Both the position numbers and the translations under genes were made by a program. The notes below the pieces were generated by a model. That model saw only the letters and a program-made list of their open reading frames with translations, was not told where the DNA came from and searched no databases. Below, one piece after another: positions 17,545 to 24,477 of a stretch of 38,922 nt of DNA (the first letter of the stretch is position 1; each line of letters opens with the position of its first letter). This DNA is from an uncultured Bacteroides sp. GTDB taxonomy: Bacteria > Bacteroidota > Bacteroidia > Bacteroidales > Bacteroidaceae. Location: positions 1 to 38,922 of the forward strand of contig CAUEFX010000041.1 in NCBI GenBank assembly GCA_958477465.1, written 5' to 3'.

Positions 17545-18058
17545 AAGAATGCCGAAATGGATGTTGTTGTTGGTTTTGCCGGCAATGCTTCTGGCGTGTA
17601 GCGTCTCTTACAAGTTTAATGGGGCGTCTATTAACTATGATAAGGTGAAGACGATTTCAATTGCCGATTTCCCTATAAAGTCTACTTATGTTTATCAGCC
17701 TTTGGCTAATAAGTTTAATGATGATTTGAAAGACATCTTTACCCGCCAGACCCGCTTGCAATTGGTGAGATCGGCCAATGCCGATTTGCAGATCGAGGGA
17801 GAGATAACCGGTATTAATGTATATAACGAGGCTGTTGCCGCCGATGGCTATTCTTCGAAGGCCAAGGTGACTATCACGGTAAATGTGCGTTATGTGAACA
17901 ATACGAATCATCAGGAAGATTTTGAACAACAATTCTCGGCTTTCCGCTCCGACCTCGACCCGAATTCTTTATTACCCAATATACCGGACGCAACAATTGC
18001 TGAAATAACCAAGGAGATAACTGATCAGATATTTAACGCAACTGTGGCAAATTGGTAA
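17531..18058 (+). CDS. lptE: LptE-family LPS-assembly lipoprotein
   Basis: LptE is the outer-membrane lipoprotein that plugs and supports the LptD barrel in the last step of LPS export. The 175-residue product has a lipoprotein signal with MLLACS and the Bacteroidetes LptE pattern: SYKFNGASINYDKVKTISIA just after the lipid Cys, then YVYQPLANKFNDDLKDIFTR and a beta-rich C-terminal half. Length and pattern fit the family. The start may be ATG 17531 or the in-frame ATG 17549. The gene overlaps the sigma-54 activator and is followed after five bases by a conserved hypothetical, so it is expressed from the upstream promoter. Confidence 0.9.
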   Translation: MVWIKRMPKWMLLLVLPAMLLACSVSYKFNGASINYDKVKTISIADFPIKSTYVYQPLANKFNDDLKDIFTRQTRLQLVRSANADLQIEGEITGINVYNEAVAADGYSSKAKVTITVNVRYVNNTNHQEDFEQQFSAFRSDLDPNSLLPNIPDATIAEITKEITDQIFNATVANW

Positions 18059-18063
18059 TTTAA

Positions 18064-18837
18064 ATGATTTCTGCTAATCTTCGACAATGGATTCAGCATC
18101 CTGAGATGCTGAATAAAGACACGTTGTATGAGCTTCGTACGTTGCTTGTACGTTATCCTTATTTTCAGTCGCTCCGTCTGTTGTACCTTAAGAATCTGTA
18201 TTTGTTGCACGATATCACTTTCGGGGCGGAATTGCGGAAGGCAATTCTGTATGTTGCCGACCGCCGTTCGCTTTTTTATCTGATCGAGGGGGATAAGTAT
18301 GTGCTTACTCCCAAAAAGAAAGCGGCTGCGGAAGAATTGCCGGAAACGGAACTCAGCCTTGATCGGACACTGACCTTGATCGATGCCTTTTTATCTACGG
18401 TCCCCGAGGAAGTTACGGCTCAAACCGACTTGGATTATGCTGTGGACTATACGGCATATTTGTTGCAGGACGATGACACTTCTGCCGATGAACAGCCTGA
18501 AGCTCCAAAACTCCGCGGTTTTGAACTGATCGATGATTTTATAGAAAAGAGCGAGAATGAACCGGCCATCCGGTTGAAACCTCTGCAGCCCGGAGAGAAT
18601 CCTGTGGTAGAGGAAACTGTTAAGAGTGTGTCTTCTGGCGAACCGGAGCCTGAAGAAGAGGAAGATGATAGCTGTTTTACCGAAACATTGGCTAAAATCT
18701 ATGTTAAACAGCAAAGATATTCCAAAGCTCTTGAAATTATTAAAAAATTAAGTTTGAAATATCCAAAAAAAAATGCTTACTTTGCAGACCAAATAAGATT
18801 TTTGGAGAAACTGATTATTAACGCTAAATCAAAATAA
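18064..18837 (+). CDS. Conserved hypothetical protein with C-terminal TPR-like helices
   Basis: I do not recognise a named family. The 257-residue product has no signal peptide and looks cytoplasmic. It has a helical N-terminal part (residues 1-100, with LNKDTLYELRTLLVRYPYF), an acidic linker rich in Glu and Asp (about 125-200), and a single TPR-like hairpin at the C terminus (CFTETLAKIYVKQQRYSKAL, then KLSLKYPKK). The frame has normal codon use and sits tightly between lptE and secG (gaps of five and six bases), so it is a real gene. An adaptor role for the secretion or LPS genes around it is possible but not shown. Confidence 0.8.
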   Translation: MISANLRQWIQHPEMLNKDTLYELRTLLVRYPYFQSLRLLYLKNLYLLHDITFGAELRKAILYVADRRSLFYLIEGDKYVLTPKKKAAAEELPETELSLDRTLTLIDAFLSTVPEEVTAQTDLDYAVDYTAYLLQDDDTSADEQPEAPKLRGFELIDDFIEKSENEPAIRLKPLQPGENPVVEETVKSVSSGEPEPEEEEDDSCFTETLAKIYVKQQRYSKALEIIKKLSLKYPKKNAYFADQIRFLEKLIINAKSK

Positions 18838-18843
18838 CAAAAA

Positions 18844-19227
18844 ATGTACTTAGTATTCGTTATCTTAATGGTTATTGCAGCCATACTGATGTGCTTTATC
18901 GTACTGATTCAAAACTCAAAAGGTGGAGGTCTTGCATCAGGCTTTTCATCATCTAATGCAATTATGGGTGTTCGCAAAACTACAGATTTCTTGGAAAAAG
19001 CTACTTGGGGACTAGCTGCATTTATGGTTGTAATGAGCATCGCTACAGCTTATGTCGTTCCTACTTCTTCTTCAAAAACACAAGATGTGATTCTGGAACA
19101 AGCTAAACAAGAAGAAAAAACAAATCCGTATAATATGCCTACAGGTACGGCTGCTCCTGCTACTGAAGCACCTGCCGCTGACGCACCTGCAGCAGAAACA
19201 CCGGCAACTGAAGCGCCTGCTAACTAA
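18844..19227 (+). CDS. secG: Preprotein translocase subunit SecG
   Basis: SecG is the small auxiliary membrane subunit of SecYEG. The 127-residue product has two transmembrane helices (about 2-22 and 55-75) joined by the conserved loop IVLIQNSKGGGLASGF with FLEKATW. The C-terminal tail (about 100-127) is a degenerate repeat of Ala-Pro-Thr-Glu units, an extension common in Bacteroidetes SecG and absent from the roughly 110-residue E. coli form. It is the last gene of its unit and a strong terminator follows. With SecA at the window's left end, two Sec components lie within 19 kb. Confidence 0.95.
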   Translation: MYLVFVILMVIAAILMCFIVLIQNSKGGGLASGFSSSNAIMGVRKTTDFLEKATWGLAAFMVVMSIATAYVVPTSSSKTQDVILEQAKQEEKTNPYNMPTGTAAPATEAPAADAPAAETPATEAPAN

Positions 19228-19252
19228 TAACAGAGAGCCTTGGAACGGTTAT

Positions 19253-19301
19253 AAGCGAAGCTATAATTTTCAATTGAAAGTTATAGCTTCGCTTCTTTTT
19301 T
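19253..19301 (+). terminator. Strong terminator after secG
   Basis: AAGCGAAGCTATAATTTTCA and its partner TGAAAGTTATAGCTTCGCTT form a nearly perfect stem of about 20 bp with one G-T wobble. It is followed by C and a run of six T. The stem is symmetrical enough to fold on either strand, but the T-run supports the plus strand. Confidence 0.92.
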
Positions 19302-19332
19302 GTTTATAAATCTATTTTTATTATAGATTTGT

Positions 19333-19340
19333 TACCTTTG
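19333..19340 (+). promoter_or_regulatory. Candidate -7 box for the MFS transporter gene
   Basis: TACCTTTG is an exact TAnnTTTG match, 41 bases before the ATG. The upstream sequence is AT-rich but lacks a clear TTTG at the right distance. Confidence 0.5.
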
Positions 19341-19381
19341 TAAATCGTACTGAATACAAATCAAAGATTTAAAATATTACA

Positions 19382-20776
19382 ATGACAGAACAATTGAAAA
19401 AAAAACTGAGCGACTCTAAAACACTACGCTGGAGTGTGCTCGCCTTGGTCGCTTTTACAATGCTGTGCGGCTATTTCCTTACTGACGTAATGTCTCCGTT
19501 AAAACCGATGCTTGAAAAAGAACTCCTTTGGGACAGTTTGGATTATGGTATTTTTACCAGTGCTTATGGGTGGTTTAATGTATTTTTGTTGATGCTTATC
19601 TTCGGTGGTATTATTCTTGATAAGATGGGAGTACGATTCACCGGAATGGGGGCTTGCCTGTTCATGGTATTCGGTTGCGGACTTAAATATTATGCCATTT
19701 CTACGGATATTACCGGAAATCTGGAATTTTTCGGAACGACATTGAAACTGCAAGTGGCATTGGCCTCATTGGGATTTGCTATTTTTGGCGTGGGAGTGGA
19801 GATCGCCGGTATTACGGTTTCCAAGATTATTGTAAAGTGGTTTAAAGGGAAGGAGATGGCTTTGGCTATGGGACTTGAAATGGCCACGGCCCGTATCGGA
19901 ACCATGTTGGCTATGGCAATCACCGTGCCTATTTCCAACTTCTTCGGGCATACGGATGAAAGCGGAGTTTTTCATTCCAATATTCCGGCTCCCGTATTGT
20001 TTTGCTTGGTGATGCTTTGTGTAGGAACAATCGCATTCTTTATTTATACTTTCTATGACAAGAAACTGGACGCTTCCCTTGAGGCGGAAGGTGAAGAGCC
20101 GGAGGAACCTTTCCGTGTGAAAGACGTATTTGCCATTATGCGCAATAAGGGCTTTTGGCTGATTGCTTTGTTGTGTGTGTTGTTCTATTCGGCAGTTTTC
20201 CCGTTTATTAAGTATGCGGCCGATCTGATGGTGCAGAAGTATCATGTGGATCCGGAGCTGGCCGGCACCATTCCGAGCCTTTTGCCGTTGGGTACTTTAT
20301 TCCTTACCCCGCTCTTCGGAACTTTGTATGACCGTATCGGAAAAGGGGCCTCTTTGATGATTACGGGAGCTTGGCTGCTGATCGGGGTACATGTACTTTT
20401 TGCACTTCCGATTCTGAATGTATGGTGGTTTGCTACTGTTGTAATGATCGTGTTGGGAATTGCTTTCTCTTTGGTTCCTTCCGCCATGTGGCCCTCCGTA
20501 CCTAAGATTATTCCTGAAAACCAGTTGGGAACGGCTTATGCACTTATTTTCTGGGTACAGAATTGGGGCTTGATGCTGGTTCCTCTTTTGATAGGATGGG
20601 TGCTGAATTCTTTCTGCAAAGGTCCTGTTGTAGATGGCATACAGACGTATGACTATACGCTGCCAATGAGTATTTTTGCTTTGTTCGGTGTTTTGGCTTT
20701 GATTGTGGCTTTGATGCTGAAAGCAGAAGACAAGAAGAAAGGGTATGGCTTGCAGGAAGCTAACATAAAGAAATAA
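19382..20776 (+). CDS. Major facilitator superfamily transporter
   Basis: The 464-residue product has about twelve hydrophobic segments and the MFS loop 2-3 motif as GGIILDKMGVRFTG (around residues 76-89), with a related LYDRIGKG in the second half. The central cytoplasmic loop (about 220-250) is acidic. No substrate can be read from the sequence. The general pattern recalls the MFSD1-like branch, with low certainty. It starts a new transcript after the secG terminator and is followed after six bases by a PqqD-like gene, so the two are probably co-expressed. Confidence 0.88.
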   Translation: MTEQLKKKLSDSKTLRWSVLALVAFTMLCGYFLTDVMSPLKPMLEKELLWDSLDYGIFTSAYGWFNVFLLMLIFGGIILDKMGVRFTGMGACLFMVFGCGLKYYAISTDITGNLEFFGTTLKLQVALASLGFAIFGVGVEIAGITVSKIIVKWFKGKEMALAMGLEMATARIGTMLAMAITVPISNFFGHTDESGVFHSNIPAPVLFCLVMLCVGTIAFFIYTFYDKKLDASLEAEGEEPEEPFRVKDVFAIMRNKGFWLIALLCVLFYSAVFPFIKYAADLMVQKYHVDPELAGTIPSLLPLGTLFLTPLFGTLYDRIGKGASLMITGAWLLIGVHVLFALPILNVWWFATVVMIVLGIAFSLVPSAMWPSVPKIIPENQLGTAYALIFWVQNWGLMLVPLLIGWVLNSFCKGPVVDGIQTYDYTLPMSIFALFGVLALIVALMLKAEDKKKGYGLQEANIKK

Positions 20777-20782
20777 AACGAT

Positions 20783-21133
20783 ATGGCTACGAAAGAAAAG
20801 ATAAATCTGCTGGATGTCATTCCTTTCCGTAGTGCGCATATAACGACCGAAAAGGAGAGCGATGGCACTGTTGTCATCGCTTTCCCCCGGTTTAAACATG
20901 ACTGGATGCGTCGCTTTCTGCTTCCTAAGGGAATGTCTCCCGATATCCATGTCCGTCTGGAGGAGCATGGCACTGCCGTGTGGGAGCTGATCGACGGTAA
21001 GAGTACAGTACGTGAGATTATAGAAAAACTCGCAGCCCACTTCAACAATGAAGAGAACTACGAGTCTCGTGTATTGGCTTATTTTTCTCAGTTACAGAAA
21101 GACGGGTTCATCAAGCTGGCAGTCAGCGAATGA
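20783..21133 (+). CDS. PqqD-like (peptide-chaperone fold) protein
   Basis: The 116-residue product carries the PqqD-type winged-helix pattern: HVRLEEHGTAVWELIDGKST, then VREIIEKLAAHF and ending VLAYFSQLQKDGFIKL. PqqD-fold proteins usually present a precursor peptide to a radical-SAM maturase. Here no maturase or precursor peptide gene is adjacent; the neighbours are an MFS transporter and, convergently, a small membrane protein. The protein may therefore have a different role, or its partner lies elsewhere. An N-terminal extension (about 55 residues) before the PqqD core is also present. The 3' end overlaps the converging 92-codon gene by 11 bases. Confidence 0.8.
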   Translation: MATKEKINLLDVIPFRSAHITTEKESDGTVVIAFPRFKHDWMRRFLLPKGMSPDIHVRLEEHGTAVWELIDGKSTVREIIEKLAAHFNNEENYESRVLAYFSQLQKDGFIKLAVSE

Positions 21134-21401
21134 AGATGGCCCATACTATGACGGCGCATACCATCAAAACGCCAACAGCTATGAGCGTCCTGGACAGGAA
21201 ATATTGATCATCCGCTTCTTTCTTTTCTGCCGTTTGCCGGATAATCCGTCCCATTTCTTCCGGAGTCGAATCGGGCATGGAAGAATCTCCTGCTCGCAGA
21301 CGTTTCATCTTTTCGCTTGTTCGTTCACGCCGCAGACGGGAAGAATCTCTTCCCTCTTTCAGTCGGCGGATCATGTCGAGCATGTGTCCTTCCCCACCCA
21401 T
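21123..21401 (-). CDS. Small single-pass membrane protein, unknown function
   Basis: The 92-residue product has a charged N-terminal two-thirds rich in Arg, Glu and Lys (MIRRLKEGRDSSRLRRERTS) and one transmembrane helix near the C terminus (about residues 68-90, LIAVGVLMVCAVIVWAIF). It is therefore probably tail-anchored with its bulk in the cytoplasm. An alternative start is ATG 21383. It lies 30 bases after the DUF4831 gene on the same strand and is likely co-transcribed. I do not recognise the family; the membrane segment and the tight spacing support a real gene. Confidence 0.7.
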   Translation of the reverse strand: MGGEGHMLDMIRRLKEGRDSSRLRRERTSEKMKRLRAGDSSMPDSTPEEMGRIIRQTAEKKEADDQYFLSRTLIAVGVLMVCAVIVWAIFIR

Positions 21402-21431
21402 ATTCTAAGTTGTTTTTTGTAGGATAACCGG

Positions 21432-22490
21432 TTATTTGTTCTCTTCGCGGTCTACTTTCACCAATCCGCCCGTTACGGGATTGAATATTACTTTTACCGT
21501 TGAATTCTTATTGAACAAAGTAGGAGCCAGATACTCTACGGTTCCGAATTGAGTAACGGGCACTTCCGCTTCAAACAGTGTGTTCTTCCCCTGTTTTAAT
21601 ACGATAGAAGCCTTTCCGGGCACGTTGTAGGCTACACCGTCTACTTTTTTCTTTCCGTCATCTGCCGGTACTTTGACTGTTTGCAGATTCTTAAGAGTGA
21701 TGTATACCGGTTCGCCCGCAAGATCATTGTTGGCTACTATTCCCAGTTTCTTGGAGAAGCGGAAAGCTACTTCGTTGTTCATGTCTTTGCCGGGAGTCAG
21801 ACGGATGGTGTATATTTTTTCCTCTTTGTTGAGTACCCCCGAGAACATTTCGGTCATGGCTTGTTCTTGCTCATCCAGGTGGTCGAGCATCAGTTTGAGC
21901 TGTGCACCGTCTTTGGGCATGTTGTCGGCTTGTCCGCGTACCAAGGCATTTTTGCTTTCACGGATGTTGTAGATCTCTTTGGCGACAAGTTCTGCCATTT
22001 TTGCGGTGGAACTGGCCATCAGTATCTCTTCGGTAAGAAAATCGCGCGGATTCACTTTCTTCTTTTGTGCGGCTAACGGTTGGGCAGGAGCTGCAGCCTT
22101 CTTGTCGATAGGGACATTGATGGATTTGATGATGCCGTCTTCGGTCAATTCGATGAGCGGTGCAACGGTTTTATCCTTCATCTTGACGAAGTAAACGTTG
22201 TCCTTGTCCGGTATACCTACCGATTTGACCTGCGCACTCACCAACTCCCAATACTCTTTCGGGTCAGCGGATACGTTGTTAAGGCGTAAATAGCGGTCGG
22301 CATATTTACTGAATTCTCCGGGAGTGTAGGTTATTTTGTTGGCTTTAACTTCGATCTCTATCTGAGTTTTCGGGAGTGCATAAGTCACTCCGTAATCTTT
22401 ACCGCGCATCACGCCGGTTACGACTTCTGTCTGTGCAGCTGCCGTGATAGTGGCAGTCAGCAATCCTGTCAGTATAATTAGTTTTTTCAT
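21432..22490 (-). CDS. DUF4831 family exported protein
   Basis: The 352-residue product has a signal peptide (cleavage near AAAQ, residue 19-20) and matches the DUF4831 family as I remember it (EVVTGVMRGKDYGVTYALPK, TPGEFSKYADRYLRLNNV, AELVAKEIYNIRESKNALVR). The body is mixed beta and alpha with no visible catalytic motif. The function is unknown; a periplasmic or outer-membrane-associated place is likely. A perfect -7 box lies 28 bases upstream on the minus strand, so it has its own promoter, and the small membrane protein gene follows. Confidence 0.86.
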   Translation of the reverse strand: MKKLIILTGLLTATITAAAQTEVVTGVMRGKDYGVTYALPKTQIEIEVKANKITYTPGEFSKYADRYLRLNNVSADPKEYWELVSAQVKSVGIPDKDNVYFVKMKDKTVAPLIELTEDGIIKSINVPIDKKAAAPAQPLAAQKKKVNPRDFLTEEILMASSTAKMAELVAKEIYNIRESKNALVRGQADNMPKDGAQLKLMLDHLDEQEQAMTEMFSGVLNKEEKIYTIRLTPGKDMNNEVAFRFSKKLGIVANNDLAGEPVYITLKNLQTVKVPADDGKKKVDGVAYNVPGKASIVLKQGKNTLFEAEVPVTQFGTVEYLAPTLFNKNSTVKVIFNPVTGGLVKVDREENK

Positions 22491-22518
22491 TTGGGTCTCT
22501 TTTTTACAGATTTGATAA

Positions 22519-22526
22519 CAAAGTTA
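22519..22526 (-). promoter_or_regulatory. Candidate -7 box for the DUF4831 gene
   Basis: On the minus strand the bases read TAACTTTG, an exact TAnnTTTG match. The box overlaps the end of a dyad (22523-22559) that may be the terminator of the upstream gene or an operator. Confidence 0.5.
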
Positions 22527-22559
22527 ATGAACTTATTGGTAAATCCATAAGTTCTTAAC
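22523..22559 (-). terminator. Dyad between nnrDE and DUF4831 (possible terminator)
   Basis: On the minus strand GTTAAGAACTTATGG pairs with CCAATAAGTTCATTAAC around five bases, with two single-base bulges. It starts three bases after the nnrDE stop codon. The T-tract after it is short (TTTG), so termination would be weak. It could equally be a regulatory dyad for DUF4831. Confidence 0.4.
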
Positions 22560-22561
22560 CT

Positions 22562-24073
22562 TTATTCGCTTACAAGGCGCCATGCCATCGGCAGATGGCT
22601 GATGATGTCTCCTGCCGTCAGACTGATGGTTCCTAACTTCTTACAGGCACAGTCTCCGGCCAGCCCATGCACGAATGTGCCGATCTTTGCACACTCTTCG
22701 GCCGGATATCCTTGGGCGAGTAGTGCCAGAATGATACCCGTCAGTACATCTCCGCTTCCGGCAGTTGCCATGCCCGGATTGCCGGTAGGGTTGAAAAAAC
22801 ATTTTCCGGTGGGAGTGATAATGGCTGAATAGGCCCCTTTCAAAACGATGTGGACTTTGGCGGCGTGAGCCAGTTCGATGGCCTTGGTCAGACGTTCGTA
22901 AGAATCCTGGCACTTGCCGACGAGGCGTTCCAACTCTTTGGGATGGGGAGTGAGTATAGACCCTTTAGGGAGATTGGTGAGCGCATGGCGATGATTGGCC
23001 AATATGTTTAATGCATCGGCATCTACGACAAGAGGAGTCTGGCAACCGTCCAATTGTTCCAGAAGGGCAGCTTCCGTCTCTTCGTTCTGCCCCAGTCCGG
23101 GGCCGATGCCTACCGCTTGATAATCGTCCGGATCGGTCGGTACGGCAAAGCAGCTCTCGCTGGCGTCCTGCTCTACCATAGCCTCCGGTACGGAAGTTTG
23201 CAGAATGTCATTGTTGCAGATGGGGGCATGCACGGTGAGCAGTCCCACACCGGAACGCAGGCAGGCACGTGCCGACAGGACGGATGCACCCGCCATCCCC
23301 CGGGAACCGGCTATTAAGAGTGCATGTCCGAAGTTACCTTTATGGGCAAATTTCTTTCGAGGAGTGATAAGGGAACGTATCTCTTCCACTTCCAGCATTT
23401 CATAATCGGTATCCAGCTCTTCGATTCCTTCCGGACTCAGCCGGATGTCGAGTAATTCCCATTCTCCGAGGAATTCTGCGTTTTCGGCGAAGAGAAAGGC
23501 CAGTTTGGGCAATTGCAGGCTGAGGGTGACATCCGCTTTGATGATGTTGGCCCGGATGTTGAATGTGTTCTCTTCTCCCATCAGGCCCGATGGAATATCG
23601 ATGGCTACTACGGTGGCAGGTGATGCGTTGATGTATTTTACCACAGCGGCAAATCCTCCGCTAAGCGGTTTGTTCAGCCCTGAACCAAACAGTCCGTCGA
23701 TAACCAGATGGTCTTCTGTCAGAGCAGGTGGGGCAAACTGAGTACTGACTTCGTGAAAAGTTATTTCGTCCATGATCTCTACCAGCTCTTTGTTGGCCTG
23801 GCAATCCGGTGAAAGTTCTCCTTTGGTGTTGAAAAGAAAGACCTCTACTTTATATCCTTTTTCCGCCATCATCCGGGCCACAGCCAGAGCATCTCCGCCG
23901 TTATTGCCCGGTCCGGCAAAAACCGTAACGGGGGTTTCATTGTTCCAACGGTTCATGATGGCTTCTGTCAATGCACGGGCAGCACGTTCCATTAGTTGAA
24001 TCGATTGAATCGGTTCATGTTCAATGGTGTAAGCATCCAGTTTTTTGATATCGCTACTTGGAAATATTTTCAT
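22562..24073 (-). CDS. nnrDE: Bifunctional NAD(P)HX epimerase / ADP-dependent NAD(P)HX dehydratase
   Basis: This enzyme repairs hydrated NADH and NADPH: the N-terminal domain epimerises NAD(P)HX and the C-terminal domain dehydrates it with ADP. The 503-residue product has the epimerase motif GPGNNGGDALAVARMMAEKG near residue 53, then the YjeF C-terminal fold with GNFGHALLIAGSRGMAGASV (about 245), GIGPGLGQ, and the nucleotide-binding GNPGMATAGSGDVLTGI near 425. The ATG at 24073 is chosen over one 13 codons upstream because MKIFPSSDIKKLD is the family's usual N terminus. A -7 box lies 29 bases upstream. It is divergent from the POT transporter gene. Confidence 0.95.
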   Translation of the reverse strand: MKIFPSSDIKKLDAYTIEHEPIQSIQLMERAARALTEAIMNRWNNETPVTVFAGPGNNGGDALAVARMMAEKGYKVEVFLFNTKGELSPDCQANKELVEIMDEITFHEVSTQFAPPALTEDHLVIDGLFGSGLNKPLSGGFAAVVKYINASPATVVAIDIPSGLMGEENTFNIRANIIKADVTLSLQLPKLAFLFAENAEFLGEWELLDIRLSPEGIEELDTDYEMLEVEEIRSLITPRKKFAHKGNFGHALLIAGSRGMAGASVLSARACLRSGVGLLTVHAPICNNDILQTSVPEAMVEQDASESCFAVPTDPDDYQAVGIGPGLGQNEETEAALLEQLDGCQTPLVVDADALNILANHRHALTNLPKGSILTPHPKELERLVGKCQDSYERLTKAIELAHAAKVHIVLKGAYSAIITPTGKCFFNPTGNPGMATAGSGDVLTGIILALLAQGYPAEECAKIGTFVHGLAGDCACKKLGTISLTAGDIISHLPMAWRLVSE

Positions 24074-24101
24074 TGTGATATTCTTTTTAGTTTTCTGCTT
24101 A

Positions 24102-24109
24102 CAAATGTA
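24102..24109 (-). promoter_or_regulatory. Candidate -7 box for nnrDE
   Basis: The minus strand reads TACATTTG, an exact TAnnTTTG match, 28 bases before the ATG at 24073. It overlaps an upstream in-frame ATG, which supports the downstream start. Confidence 0.5.
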
Positions 24110-24271
24110 CATGATTCTTCCGAGTTTTCCCGTCTGTTGCAGGAAGAAAACACGCTAATAGTTGGGGGATGGTCTGTGAAAGGTGAATGGATAAGTTATC
24201 ATTGCAGGAGATAAAGTCGTTTTGTATAGGAGTAATGTGTTTTTGGGTAGGAGGATAACTATAAACGTAAT

Positions 24272-24375
24272 CTTTGTTTTTATAACTAAAACTTTTGTTT
24301 GTAAAAATAGAACTTTTGCTTATATAATTGCAAGTTTTGATTTTATAATTGCAACTTTGGGTTATAGATTAGAAC
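24272..24375. repeat. Intergenic degenerate tandem repeat, period 21 bp, about 5 units
   Basis: The unit is close to TTATATAATTGCAACTTTTGN. The G that closes the CTTTTG core falls at 24276, 24297, 24318, 24339 and 24360, an exact 21-bp spacing. Units diverge in the middle (AACTAAAAC, AATAGAAC, AATTGCAAG, AATTGCAAC). It lies between the two divergent promoters. The sequence differs from the array at 4702-4852, but period, length and setting are alike. Confidence 0.8.
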
Positions 24376-24438
24376 GGATGAAAAGGAACTTTTTAACCGG
24401 TTGTTACTGAGTTTATATCGTTATCTGTTGTTTTTTCG

Positions 24439-24446
24439 TAACTTTG
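24439..24446 (+). promoter_or_regulatory. Candidate -7 box for the POT transporter gene
   Basis: TAACTTTG is an exact TAnnTTTG match, 31 bases before the ATG at 24478. Confidence 0.5.
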
Positions 24447-24477
24447 TGTCCCATATAAATACAAAACATAGAATTTC

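Larger units (their letters stand above)
24074..24477. other. 404-bp intergenic region between divergent nnrDE and POT genes
   Basis: No gene is seen. It holds a -7 box on each side (24102-24109 minus, 24439-24446 plus) and an AT-rich array with a 21-bp period (24272-24375). An open frame of 62 codons at 24222-24410 is built from the repeat and is not credible as a gene. Confidence 0.7.

Noticed and set aside
24222..24410. 62-codon ORF in the nnrDE-POT intergenic region
   Set aside because: It is made of the 21-bp repeat, lacks family features and sits across two promoters.
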